The notes under the pieces were generated by a model. The model worked only from the letters and a program-made list of their open reading frames with translations. It did not search any database and was not told the DNA's origin. The translations under genes and the position numbers were made by a program. Positions 1 through 7,839 of a stretch of 10,943 nt of DNA are shown one piece after another. How positions within the stretch are numbered: position 1 is the stretch's first letter; every line of letters starts with the position of its first letter. Origin of the DNA: an uncultured Erysipelotrichaceae bacterium (GTDB lineage: Bacteria; Bacillota_I; Bacilli_A; Erysipelotrichales; Erysipelotrichaceae); the NCBI GenBank assembly GCA_902795875.1, contig CADBND010000083.1, positions 1-10,943 of the forward strand, written 5' to 3'.

Positions 1-1061
1 TGGAAGTCGGCTTGAAGAAACTGGAAAAAGAAGGCTGGCTGAACGGTGATGGTACCGGGAAGATCATTCTTGATTACTACGATGACAAGAACGATGCTAC
101 CGAAGGCGCTACGATCGCTGAAAAGATCGTTGCCAGCAGCGATCCGTACTATCTGCTTGAGATCGGTTCTTTCGCATCCGGCGTTTCTTATCCGTGTGCC
201 ACGATCTATCGTGATGCGGAAGTCGTTCAGTACGCTCTGACTTGTTCAAAATCAGACTTCCTGCCTACTTCCGGTGATTGGGGCTTCTCCCTTTCTGTCA
301 CACAGGATACGGCAGCAGCCAGAGTTGCAGCCTATGATATCGAATATCTCGGCTACAAGAATATCGCTCTGATCTATGAGAACGACTCATGGGGTCTTGA
401 GACATACAAGTACTATTCTGAGACAGCTGACAAACTCGGTGTCAAACTGCTTGCGGAAGAGAAATACGATGACGGTCAGCAGGACTTCACTTCCATCCTG
501 ACCAAGATCAAGGAGACCAATCCGGAACTGGTCATGTGCTTCTGTGCTGAAAACGATATCGTTCTGATCAGACAGCAGGCGGAAACAGTCGGTCTGGATT
601 GCCAGTGGCAGGTATCTTCGAAGTCCCGTACTTCCAACGTCTTACAGAACCTGGGCGATCTGGGTGAAGGACTCTATGGTGTATACGCAAGGACCAAGGA
701 CCTCAACGATCCGGTCTACATCGAATACGAAGAGATCTACAAGGAACTCTATCCTGAGAAATTCGCAGAAGATGACAACACGACACAGAAGTATGCCGAC
801 CAGGGTTACAACTGCATGCTGACAACGATCTGGGCGATCAAGAACGGCGGTACGACCCGTCAGGCGTTCAGAGATCAGCTGGCTACTTTGAAAGATTTCC
901 CGGGTGTCCAGGGTGCGATCAGCTTTGGTCCCGGAAGACGTGTCTTACAGACACAGTATCTCTCACAGATCGTCAGAGACGAGAATGGTGAGTTGAAATG
1001 GGTCAACTACGAAGATATCCTCGATAACTTCGATGTCGATGCCGTTGCCGGACTCAAATAA
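1..1061 (+). CDS. livK: ABC transporter substrate-binding protein, LivK-like (5' end missing)
   Basis: Extracellular solute-binding component of a branched-chain amino acid type (HAAT) ABC transporter. The reading frame is open to the left edge (codons from position 3, reading E-V-G-L-K-K), so the TTG at 12 is not a start and the signal peptide lies outside the window; 352 residues are visible against roughly 380-410 usual for the family. The sequence has the type 1 periplasmic-binding fold pattern of Peripla_BP_6: a GSFASGVSYP segment in the ligand cleft region, then the hinge-side stretch LGYKNIALIYENDSWG, a DFTSILTKIKETNPELV helix, and a C-terminal segment with FPGVQGAISFGPGRR. The family binds Leu/Ile/Val but also amides, urea and other amino-acid-like ligands, so the ligand cannot be read from sequence. 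It is followed by a hairpin and then the two permeases and two ATPases, which confirms the role. Confidence 0.93.
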   Translation, partial: EVGLKKLEKEGWLNGDGTGKIILDYYDDKNDATEGATIAEKIVASSDPYYLLEIGSFASGVSYPCATIYRDAEVVQYALTCSKSDFLPTSGDWGFSLSVTQDTAAARVAAYDIEYLGYKNIALIYENDSWGLETYKYYSETADKLGVKLLAEEKYDDGQQDFTSILTKIKETNPELVMCFCAENDIVLIRQQAETVGLDCQWQVSSKSRTSNVLQNLGDLGEGLYGVYARTKDLNDPVYIEYEEIYKELYPEKFAEDDNTTQKYADQGYNCMLTTIWAIKNGGTTRQAFRDQLATLKDFPGVQGAISFGPGRRVLQTQYLSQIVRDENGELKWVNYEDILDNFDVDAVAGLK

Positions 1062-1086
1062 TCAGTCCGATACATCGATGACTTTT

Positions 1087-1125
1087 AGACTTCACTTCAG
1101 CTTTTGCTGAGGTGAAGTCTTATTT
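1087..1125 (+). terminator. Intercistronic hairpin with short T tract (attenuator)
   Basis: A 14-bp stem (arms 1087-1100 and 1107-1120, one G-T wobble) with loop CTTTTG is followed by TATTTT. It sits 26 nt after the binding-protein stop and just before the livH ribosome binding site. This is seen directly. By analogy with other binding-protein operons it probably gives partial termination and a stable 3' end, so that the binding protein is made in excess over the membrane parts. Confidence 0.75.
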
Positions 1126-1140
1126 TGAAAGGAGGACCCT

Positions 1141-2022
1141 ATGTTATTGCAAATACTGGTAAATGGTATTTCTCTGGGATCCATTTACGCATTGACCGCA
1201 ATAGGATATTCGCTTATCTATTCGATCCTGCAGCTGATCAATATGTCCAATGCAGCTGTATTCTTGACCAGTGCAGTTATTTTTTATGCGCTTTATACTT
1301 CTTTAACGGGATCGTCGGTCTTATTGACATTCATTCTGACATTGATGGCAGCCGGTGCGATCGGCTACGTCATCGAAGTCATAGCGATTCGGCCGATCCG
1401 TGAGAAGGGTGACAGCAACACGTATGCTCTTATCTCTTCCATCGGTGTCAAGACGATCCTGGAACAAATTTGTCAGGGAACATTCGGCAGTGAGATCAAA
1501 CAGTTCCCAACTCTGCTGGATGGTAAATATATCGATCTGTTCGGTGCCCGTACAAGTGCCATTCAGATCATCATCATTCTGACTACCTTATTCATATTGG
1601 GTTTCATGAGCTGGTTCACGCAGAACAACCGTGTGGGACGTGGACTTCGGGCTCTGTCACAGAACCTGAATGCCTGCCACCTTATGGGCATGCCGGTCAA
1701 CACGCTGATCGGTGTTTCCTTTGCGGTCGGCTCGATGCTGGCAGCAGTAAGCGGTGTCGCCTACTGTATGTATCTGAAATCCATTTCGATCTCGGTCGGT
1801 TCCGCGATCGGAAACAAGGCTTTTGCGGCTACCGTTCTGGGTGGTATCGGTGAATTGAAGGGTGCTGTCGTCGGCGGCTATATCCTGGCGATCGCAGAGA
1901 GTTTTGTTTCCGGTTACTATTCCATGGCTGCATCCAATTTCATCAGTTTCGGAATACTGATCCTGGTTCTGATCATCAGACCGACCGGTATTTTCGGTAA
2001 GAAAGAACAGAAGAAGGTGTAA
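1141..2022 (+). CDS. livH: Branched-chain amino acid type ABC transporter permease LivH
   Basis: Inner membrane permease that pairs with LivM to form the HAAT channel. It has 293 residues, a normal length for LivH. Hydrophobic segments run through the protein, beginning with NGISLGSIYALTAIGYSLIY, which is the characteristic LivH N-terminus. The cytoplasmic coupling loop is visible around residues 161-190 (GRGLRALSQNLNACHLMGM...), followed by a segment with GGIGELKGAVVGGYILAIAES that is typical of the family. The ATG at 1141 is preceded by AAAGGAGG (1128-1135) with 5 nt spacing, so the start is secure. livM begins one base after its stop, so the two are translationally linked. Confidence 0.95.
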   Translation: MLLQILVNGISLGSIYALTAIGYSLIYSILQLINMSNAAVFLTSAVIFYALYTSLTGSSVLLTFILTLMAAGAIGYVIEVIAIRPIREKGDSNTYALISSIGVKTILEQICQGTFGSEIKQFPTLLDGKYIDLFGARTSAIQIIIILTTLFILGFMSWFTQNNRVGRGLRALSQNLNACHLMGMPVNTLIGVSFAVGSMLAAVSGVAYCMYLKSISISVGSAIGNKAFAATVLGGIGELKGAVVGGYILAIAESFVSGYYSMAASNFISFGILILVLIIRPTGIFGKKEQKKV

Positions 2023-2023
2023 G

Positions 2024-3016
2024 ATGATGAAAAAGTATCTTAACAGTAAGAATATCATCTTCTTAGTCATAATCGTTTTCATGGCTCTGGCACCTCTGGT
2101 GACGGATCCGTATCAGCTCAGAGTCCTGATAAGCTGTGAACTGAATATGATCTTTGCGATGAGCCTGAATCTGTTGATGGGCATTGGCGGAACGGTGTCT
2201 TTCGGTCATGCGGCTTTTTACGGGATCGGTGCCTATACGACAGCCTGTCTCTGGTATCATCTTGGCTGGAACTATTCCACGAATTTCCTTTTCGTCATCC
2301 TGATCACCGGTCTGGCTGGCTTGCTTCTGGCACTTCCAATGTCAAGGATCACGGGCAGATATGTCACGGTCATCACCTTGTCTTTCGCAGAGATCGTCAA
2401 CCTGATCATCAAGAACTGGGACAAGGTCACGCTCGGCCAGATGGGTATCGTAGGTATTCCGAACATCGATCTGTTCGGTTTCCGTTTCCATTCCAAGACG
2501 CAGTTCTTCTATTTCACACTGATCTTTGTGATACTGACCTATATCCTGATGAACTGGCTGGTCGATTCCAAACTCGGAAGAAACCTGCAGGCTATGCGCG
2601 ACGACTCGATCGCTGCGGAAGCGATGGGCATCCGTCTGTTCCCAAACAAGGTCATCGTCTTCACGATCTCTGCCATCATCGCCGGGATCGCGGGCAGCCT
2701 TTATGCCCATCTGATGACCTACGTCGAACCTTCAACATTCAATGCCAATCTCAGTTTCAGCTGTATCAGTATCGTCGTTGTCGGAGGACTCGGCAATTTT
2801 GCGGGAACATTGATTGGTTCCTTATTCCTGACGATCCTGCCGGAATATCTGAGACGTTTCGATTTCCTGTTCAAATACCGTATGATCGCTTATGGTCTGG
2901 TCTTGGTCATCGTAATGTGGCTGAACCATTCCATCCCCGGTCTGAAACTCAAACAGGCTTTCCAGGCACTGTTTGGAAAGATCCTGCATAGAAACAGGAC
3001 GGAAGAGGAGGTTTGA
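2024..3016 (+). CDS. livM: Branched-chain amino acid type ABC transporter permease LivM
   Basis: Second permease of the HAAT transporter, 330 residues, inner membrane. The N-terminus is basic then hydrophobic (residues 1-30). The LivM hallmark LNLLMGIGGTVSFGHAAFYGIGAYT lies near residues 48-72. The coupling-loop motif GRNLQAMRDDSIAAEAMGI is near residues 185-203, and a late hydrophobic segment contains VVVGGLGNFAGTLIGS. The gene starts directly after livH (TAA, one base, ATG ATG; the second ATG at 2027 is an alternative), with only a weak purine-rich stretch upstream, so coupling to livH translation is likely. The C-terminal tail is polar and rich in basic residues. Its last codons contain the livG ribosome binding site. 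Confidence 0.95.
   Translation: MMKKYLNSKNIIFLVIIVFMALAPLVTDPYQLRVLISCELNMIFAMSLNLLMGIGGTVSFGHAAFYGIGAYTTACLWYHLGWNYSTNFLFVILITGLAGLLLALPMSRITGRYVTVITLSFAEIVNLIIKNWDKVTLGQMGIVGIPNIDLFGFRFHSKTQFFYFTLIFVILTYILMNWLVDSKLGRNLQAMRDDSIAAEAMGIRLFPNKVIVFTISAIIAGIAGSLYAHLMTYVEPSTFNANLSFSCISIVVVGGLGNFAGTLIGSLFLTILPEYLRRFDFLFKYRMIAYGLVLVIVMWLNHSIPGLKLKQAFQALFGKILHRNRTEEEV
3005..3012 (+). promoter_or_regulatory. Ribosome binding site that sets the livG start
   Basis: GAGGAGGT lies 6 nt before the ATG at 3019. This spacing favours 3019 over the in-frame TTG at 3013, which touches the motif. Confidence 0.85.
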
Positions 3017-3018
3017 AC

Positions 3019-3804
3019 ATGGCATTACTTGAAGTAAAAGACCTGACGATCCGTTTCGGCGGACTGGTCGCCGTGGATGATCTGAGCTTCACGATGGAAG
3101 AAGGGCAGATCACTTCTCTGATCGGTCCCAACGGTGCAGGCAAGACGACGGTCATCAATCTCTTGACCGGATTCTATACACCCAATGAGGGAAAAGTCAT
3201 ACTGGACGGTGAAGACATTACCGGTTTTTCGACTGACCAGGTCGTTTCCAAAGGCCTCAGCCGTACCTTCCAGAATATCCGTCTGTTTTCCAATATGAGC
3301 GTCGAAGACAATATCCTGATCGGCATGCAGCACAGGATCGAATACGGTTCCTTCCTTTCCCTGTTCCCGAATCCCAAAAAGAATGAATGGGAAAGAAAGG
3401 CGAGAGAAGAAGCCACGGCGATCCTTGAAAGAGTCGATCTCAGCGATTACCGTTACGAAAAATCAACGAGCCTTCCCTATGGTAAACAAAGGAAGCTTGA
3501 GATCGGCAGAGCCCTGGTAGCGAAACCGAAGATCCTGCTTCTGGATGAACCGGCTGCGGGAATGAATCCTGTTGAAAAGAAAGAACTGAGTCTGTTTATC
3601 CGTTCTCTTCTCAATGACGTGCGAGGGATCCTTTTGATCGAACATGACATGAAGCTCGTCATGGATATCTCAGACAAGATCGTTGTCCTGAACCACGGGG
3701 CAAAGATTTGTGAAGGCGTTCCGGAAGAAGTTCAGAACAATCCGGAAGTCATTGAAGCCTATCTTGGCCGGAAAGGAGTGCATCACGATGTTACAGGTGA
3801 ATGA
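3019..3804 (+). CDS. livG: HAAT ABC transporter ATPase LivG
   Basis: One of the two cytoplasmic ATPases that power the LivHM channel; 261 residues from the ATG at 3019. All nucleotide-binding elements are visible: Walker A GPNGAGKTT (residues 36-44), Q-loop glutamine at 85 in RTFQNIRLF, ABC signature region SLPYGKQRKLEIGRAL (151-166), Walker B ILLLDEP (172-178) and H-loop histidine 209 in LIEHD. The signature is the variant PYGKQRKLE form usual for LivG rather than LSGGQ. The LivG-specific insertion between the Q loop and the signature (about residues 105-135) is present. The start is two bases after the livM stop and the end overlaps livF by 17 nt. Confidence 0.95.
   Translation: MALLEVKDLTIRFGGLVAVDDLSFTMEEGQITSLIGPNGAGKTTVINLLTGFYTPNEGKVILDGEDITGFSTDQVVSKGLSRTFQNIRLFSNMSVEDNILIGMQHRIEYGSFLSLFPNPKKNEWERKAREEATAILERVDLSDYRYEKSTSLPYGKQRKLEIGRALVAKPKILLLDEPAAGMNPVEKKELSLFIRSLLNDVRGILLIEHDMKLVMDISDKIVVLNHGAKICEGVPEEVQNNPEVIEAYLGRKGVHHDVTGE
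3772..3778 (+). promoter_or_regulatory. Ribosome binding site that sets the livF start
   Basis: AAAGGAG lies 9 nt before the ATG at 3788, inside livG. It supports 3788 and not the longer in-frame extension beginning at 3710, which would read through livG sequence with no family similarity. Confidence 0.85.
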
Positions 3805-4492
3805 CCTTCATACCTATTACGGCAATATCAAAGCCTTGCGGGGCGTCAGCTTCCATGTCGAAAAAGGCGAGATCCTTTCCTTTATCGGTGCCAACGGTGC
3901 CGGCAAATCCACTTTAATGAATACATTGAGCGGTACCTTGAAACCCAAGGCCGGACAGATCCTTTTTGAAGGGGAAGATATCACAAAGCTCTCTCCGCGT
4001 GACCGTGTCAAAAAAGGGATCATCCTGGCTCCGGAAGGAAGACAGATCTTTCCTAAATTCACTGTAGAAGAAAACCTTCTCATGGGTGCCTATACTGTGA
4101 ATGATAAGGAACTGAATAAGAGGAATTATGAAAAGGTCTTTGAACTGTTCCCACAGATCAAAGACAGGCAGAAACAGATCGCCGGGACATTGTCCGGCGG
4201 TGAACAGCAGATGCTGGCGATAGGGAGGGCTCTGATGTCCGATCCGAAGATCCTGATGTTGGATGAACCTTCACTCGGTCTTTCGCCGATCCTGGTCGAA
4301 CAGATCTTCGATCTGATCAACGAGATCAACAATCAGGGTACGACGATCCTTCTGGTCGAACAGAACGCCATGGCTGCTCTGGAGATCTCCGACAGAGCCT
4401 ATGCGCTGGAAACGGGAGAGATCACAATCGAAGGTACCGGTAAGGAGCTGTTACACAACGATCTGATCCGGAAGAGCTATCTGGGAGGATAG
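3788..4492 (+). CDS. livF: HAAT ABC transporter ATPase LivF
   Basis: Second cytoplasmic ATPase of the transporter; 234 residues, the normal LivF length. It opens with MLQVNDLHTYYGNIKALRGV, typical of LivF. Walker A is GANGAGKST (residues 34-42), signature LSGGEQQ (135-141) and Walker B ILMLDEP (155-161). The H-loop position is glutamine in LLVEQN (Q192), which is the usual LivF variant and not a defect. The LivF sequence APEGRQIFPKFTVEENL (81-97) is present. It overlaps the end of livG and ends 5 nt before the first URO-D family gene, whose ribosome binding site lies in the last livF codons. Confidence 0.95.
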   Translation: MLQVNDLHTYYGNIKALRGVSFHVEKGEILSFIGANGAGKSTLMNTLSGTLKPKAGQILFEGEDITKLSPRDRVKKGIILAPEGRQIFPKFTVEENLLMGAYTVNDKELNKRNYEKVFELFPQIKDRQKQIAGTLSGGEQQMLAIGRALMSDPKILMLDEPSLGLSPILVEQIFDLINEINNQGTTILLVEQNAMAALEISDRAYALETGEITIEGTGKELLHNDLIRKSYLGG

Positions 4493-4497
4493 GACAT

Positions 4498-5556
4498 ATG
4501 AATGGCAAAGAACGTTTGAAAGCCATGATCGAACATAAGCCTTTCGACAGGATCGGCGTGAGCGGCTGGGTCCATATGCCTATGGTCGATCACAATGTGA
4601 AGGATATGGTCAGAGCGACGATCTATGTCACGGAATACTGCGGCTGGGATTTCATCAAGATCATGAGTACCGGTCATTATCCGCCCGAAGCATGGGGAGG
4701 AGATATCACTCTGTCCAAGGATCTGACACACTGGTACGGCGTGATCAATCGCTATCCGGTCAGAGATCTTGATTCACTCCGGTCTCTGGAAGTACTGAAC
4801 AAGGACAACTGGGTCTTTCAGAGAGAGACAGCGGTCGCAAAGCAGCTGGTCGAACATTACAAAGATGAAAAACCGGTCATCTCGACGATATTCACTCCTT
4901 TGACGACCTTGCAGGAACTCATGAGCAGAGGCACGGCAGACAAGACGATCCCGCTCATGAGGGAACATAAGCAGGACGTTCACGATGCGCTGCGTAAGAT
5001 CACAGACAGCACCAAGAACTATCTGGATATGCTTATGGATGACGCGCACATCGACGGGATCTTCTTCGCCCATCAATATGCGACACGAAATGTGATCGAC
5101 GATGAGCTTTTCGATGAATTCTGCACGCCTTACGATAAGGAGATCCTTGACTACATCAAGGATAAGACCTGGTTCAATGTCCTTCATGTGCATGGGGAAA
5201 ACAATCTCATGTTCGATAAAGTGAAGGACTATGATGTGCAAGCCTTCAGCTGGGAAAACTGTGTGCCCGGTCTGGAATCGGATACGATCTCCAGCGTTGC
5301 GGAAGTCCGGGCGCTGTCTGATAAGATACTGATCACCGGTCTGGCAAGACATTATGATTATTACAACGATAATAACAACAGAGATGAACTGAAAGAATTC
5401 TTCCGGAAAAGGCTTCTGACTGTCATCAACGAAAGCGGTGATAAGCGAGTCGTCTTTGCGCCGGGCTGTGCACTTCCGATGGATGTGGACCGTTATGTCT
5501 TTACTCTCATGCAGGAAGTGGTGATGGAGGAGGGCATCGTCAATGGTGAACTCTAG
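4498..5556 (+). CDS. Uroporphyrinogen decarboxylase superfamily protein (putative methyltransferase), first copy
   Basis: A 352-residue TIM-barrel protein of the URO-D superfamily (PF01208). This family holds HemE and also zinc methyltransferases such as MtaA, MtbA and CmuA. It is not HemE: the N-terminal arginine-rich HemE signature is absent (residues 14-30 read KPFDRIGVSGWVHMPMV). Family features seen are NGKERLKAMI at the N-terminus, IDGIFFAHQYATRN (185-198), H230-V-H232-G and C324 in APGC. The last three match, in order and approximate spacing, the H-x-C...C zinc ligands of MtaA-type enzymes, with His in place of the first Cys. No corrinoid-binding domain is present. GGGAGG at 4483-4488 precedes the ATG by 9 nt. 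It overlaps the next gene by 14 nt, so both are probably made together. Function and substrate are unknown; a methyl transfer or demethylation role is inference. Confidence 0.8.
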   Translation: MNGKERLKAMIEHKPFDRIGVSGWVHMPMVDHNVKDMVRATIYVTEYCGWDFIKIMSTGHYPPEAWGGDITLSKDLTHWYGVINRYPVRDLDSLRSLEVLNKDNWVFQRETAVAKQLVEHYKDEKPVISTIFTPLTTLQELMSRGTADKTIPLMREHKQDVHDALRKITDSTKNYLDMLMDDAHIDGIFFAHQYATRNVIDDELFDEFCTPYDKEILDYIKDKTWFNVLHVHGENNLMFDKVKDYDVQAFSWENCVPGLESDTISSVAEVRALSDKILITGLARHYDYYNDNNNRDELKEFFRKRLLTVINESGDKRVVFAPGCALPMDVDRYVFTLMQEVVMEEGIVNGEL

Positions 5557-6820
5557 GATCGCCAAAGTCTATGCGGAAATAATAAACAGTGAACTTGTAG
5601 AAGCAACAGGCTGTACGGAGCCTATCGCTTTGGCATTGGCCGGAGCGAAGGCGAAAGAAGTCCTGGGATTGATGCCCGATAAAGTGGATGCATATTGCTC
5701 AGGCAATATAATAAAGAATGTCAAAGGAGTGGTCGTCCCTAATTCCGGAGGACTGAAAGGGATCGATACCGCAGTTCTTCTGGGAATGGTCGGCGGAGAT
5801 CCGAATGTGGGACTTCAGGTCGTCAGTAAAGTCGATGATGAAGACCGCGAAAGATTAAAGAACGAACTCAAACGGATCGCTTTCAGCTGCCATCTCGCCC
5901 AGGATGTACCTACCCTGTATATCCGCATCGAAGCTTATAAAGGTGAGGATTCGGTAATTGTAGAAATCCAGGTCACACATTCCAATTTCACAAAGATCGT
6001 GCGAAACGGTGAAGTACTTTTAAGCAGCGAATGCAAGGACGATGCCTATCCCGGACCGGATAAATCTCTATTGAATGTGAAAGATATCTTTGACTACGCC
6101 TCGAATTTCGATCTTTCTGATGTGAAAGAAACGATCAAAAGACAGATCGATGACAATACGGCAATATCGAATGAAGGATTGAAAAATGCCTGGGGCCAGG
6201 AAGTCGGAAGGACCTTGCTGAAAGCTTGCGGAAAAGAGGATATCCGCATCCGGGCAAGAGCAGCTGCAGCTGCCGGTTCCGATGCAAGGATGAACGGCTG
6301 TCCTATGGCTGTTGTGATCAATTCAGGAAGCGGAAATCAAGGCATGACCGTTTCTCTTCCGGTCATCGAATATGCCAAAGAGATGAAAGCGGATGAAGAC
6401 AGAACGATCAGAGCTCTGGTACTGGCCAATCTCATCGCTTTGCATCAGAAGAGATATATCGGCTATCTCAGCGCATATTGCGGTGCAGTCAGTGCGGCTG
6501 CCGGAGCAGGATGCGGGATCTGTTTCCTGGAAGGCGGATCCTATGAAAACATGTGTGATGTCATAACCAACACGATCGCATCGATCGGTGGCATGGTTTG
6601 TGACGGTGCCAAGAGCAGCTGTGCCGGCAAGATCTCACTTGCAGTCGAAGCGGCACTTCTTGCGCTAGATATGGCAATGGGTAAGAAGTGCTATCAGTGT
6701 GGCGAGGGAATGGTGAAGAAAGATATCGAATCCACGATCGAAGCCTATGGCAGGATGGCTGCCAAAGGAATGAAGAGCACCGACATCGAGATATTGAATA
6801 TTATGCTGGAGGATCGATGA
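5543..6820 (+). CDS. L-cysteine desulfidase (CyuA/UPF0597) family protein
   Basis: A 425-residue member of the family that includes archaeal L-cysteine desulfidase and E. coli CyuA (YhaM), related to the alpha part of iron-sulfur L-serine dehydratases. Known members convert L-cysteine to pyruvate, ammonia and sulfide with a [4Fe-4S] cluster in the cytoplasm. The N-terminal motif EATGCTEPIAL carries C24, which matches the catalytic cysteine. C313 (AYCGAVSAA), C353 and C360 (CDGAKSSC) have spacings of 40 and 7 residues, which agree with the cluster ligands as I recall them for the archaeal enzyme. The substrate-binding motif SGSGNQG is at 261-267. The start is supported by GGAGGAGGG (5526-5534), 8 nt upstream. 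The gene lies between two URO-D family genes and ends with an overlap of the next start. The true substrate may be a cysteine or serine relative delivered by the upstream transporter. Confidence 0.85.
   Translation: MVNSRIAKVYAEIINSELVEATGCTEPIALALAGAKAKEVLGLMPDKVDAYCSGNIIKNVKGVVVPNSGGLKGIDTAVLLGMVGGDPNVGLQVVSKVDDEDRERLKNELKRIAFSCHLAQDVPTLYIRIEAYKGEDSVIVEIQVTHSNFTKIVRNGEVLLSSECKDDAYPGPDKSLLNVKDIFDYASNFDLSDVKETIKRQIDDNTAISNEGLKNAWGQEVGRTLLKACGKEDIRIRARAAAAAGSDARMNGCPMAVVINSGSGNQGMTVSLPVIEYAKEMKADEDRTIRALVLANLIALHQKRYIGYLSAYCGAVSAAAGAGCGICFLEGGSYENMCDVITNTIASIGGMVCDGAKSSCAGKISLAVEAALLALDMAMGKKCYQCGEGMVKKDIESTIEAYGRMAAKGMKSTDIEILNIMLEDR
6808..6812 (+). promoter_or_regulatory. Ribosome binding site that chooses between two adjacent ATGs
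   Basis: GGAGG lies 4 nt from the ATG at 6817 and 7 nt from the ATG at 6820. The spacing and the match MN-K-KER to the start of the first paralogue (MNGKER) favour 6820. Confidence 0.65.
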
Positions 6821-7812
6821 TGAACAAAAAAGAAAGGATCTACAGAGCAGTCAGAGGAGAAAAACCGGATAAGCTTCCTTATGCGATCTGGACACATCTT
6901 CCCGGGATCGATATGGATCCTGAGAGACTTGCGGATGCGACCTATGACTTCTTCAAGACCTACGATACCGATCTGATCAAGACGATGAACAACGGTATGT
7001 ATGCGATCGAAGACTTCGGTTGTGAGATCGATTATTCAGGCATCCGGAAAGGCGGCGTGGCCAAACTTGTCAGCACACCGATCAACTCAATCGAAGACTG
7101 GGGAAAGATCGTCCCGATGAAGATCGATGAGTGCAAAGCGATCCAAAGAGAACTGTATTCTTTGAAGCTCCTGCTTGAAAAAGTGAAAGAGGATGATGTA
7201 CCGGTGATCTTTACCGTATTCTCACCGTTTACGACAGCCAACAAACTAAGAGGAGGCAAGATCCTTGAGGATATCGCCACGGGAAAGACGGAAAAGATCC
7301 ATGATGCTCTGGCGATGATCTCCGAACTGACAAGCGAACTGGTGAAAAAGGCGATCGGCCTCGGTGCCGATGGCGTATTCTTCGCCTCGCAGATGAGCAG
7401 CTACGATGTTACGGACGAGAAGACGTTCCGGGAATTCGGTGAATACTATGACCGTATCGTTCTGAATGCAAGTACGGGGATCTGTGACACGATACATTGT
7501 CACGGTACGAATATCATGTTCGATATCCTGAAAGAGTATCCGGTCGATATCTTCAACTGGCATGCCTGGGAATCTGCTCCCAGCCTCGAAGAAGCGAAAG
7601 CGATCGGAAAATGTGTCATGGGCGGTCTGGATCGCAGAGATATCACAGAAAGAAATTATGATAAGATCTCTTATCAGATCAGTGAATGTCTGAAGACTTT
7701 CCAGAATCGCAATCATATACTGGCACCGGGATGCGTCATCCGTTATCCGCTTGATAAAGAGACACTGGCCTATATCAAGAAGACAGCTGATGAACTTCAG
7801 GGTCTGAATTGA
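6820..7812 (+). CDS. Uroporphyrinogen decarboxylase superfamily protein (putative methyltransferase), second copy
   Basis: A 330-residue URO-D superfamily protein, paralogous to the gene at 4498-5556. The two share the N-terminal plan (MNKKERIYRAVRGEKPDKLP against MNGKERLKAMIEHKPFDRIG), the GADGVFFASQ strand (182-190), the H-x-H-G-x-N motif (H226-C227-H228-G229) and the late APGC cysteine (C305). They differ widely elsewhere, so this is an old duplication rather than a recent one. As in the first copy, the HemE signature is missing and the H-x-H...C set suggests a zinc site like that of MtaA/MtbA methyltransferases; C227 inside the motif could also act as a ligand. The ATG at 6817 (one codon earlier) is the alternative start, giving a 4-nt overlap with the desulfidase gene. 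It is the last gene of the operon. Its precise reaction is unknown. Confidence 0.8.
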   Translation: MNKKERIYRAVRGEKPDKLPYAIWTHLPGIDMDPERLADATYDFFKTYDTDLIKTMNNGMYAIEDFGCEIDYSGIRKGGVAKLVSTPINSIEDWGKIVPMKIDECKAIQRELYSLKLLLEKVKEDDVPVIFTVFSPFTTANKLRGGKILEDIATGKTEKIHDALAMISELTSELVKKAIGLGADGVFFASQMSSYDVTDEKTFREFGEYYDRIVLNASTGICDTIHCHGTNIMFDILKEYPVDIFNWHAWESAPSLEEAKAIGKCVMGGLDRRDITERNYDKISYQISECLKTFQNRNHILAPGCVIRYPLDKETLAYIKKTADELQGLN

Positions 7813-7839
7813 ATCTTACGTAAAAGAGGAAAACAGTAT

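Noticed and set aside
3710..3787. Extended LivF start giving 26 extra residues
   Set aside because: The extra part is livG sequence in another frame; a good ribosome binding site and the family N-terminus point to 3788.
4498..5556. HemE, the haem pathway uroporphyrinogen decarboxylase
   Set aside because: The HemE N-terminal signature and its arginines are missing, there are two copies in a transporter operon, and no other haem genes are nearby.
4774..5565. Long minus-strand open frame of 263 codons opposite the first URO-D gene
   Set aside because: It is the antisense shadow of a well supported gene, with a His/Val/Ile-rich composition and no known domain.
7816..7823. TTACGTAA palindrome as an operator
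   Set aside because: An 8-bp palindrome alone is weak, and it lies downstream of the operon, where an operator would have little to control.
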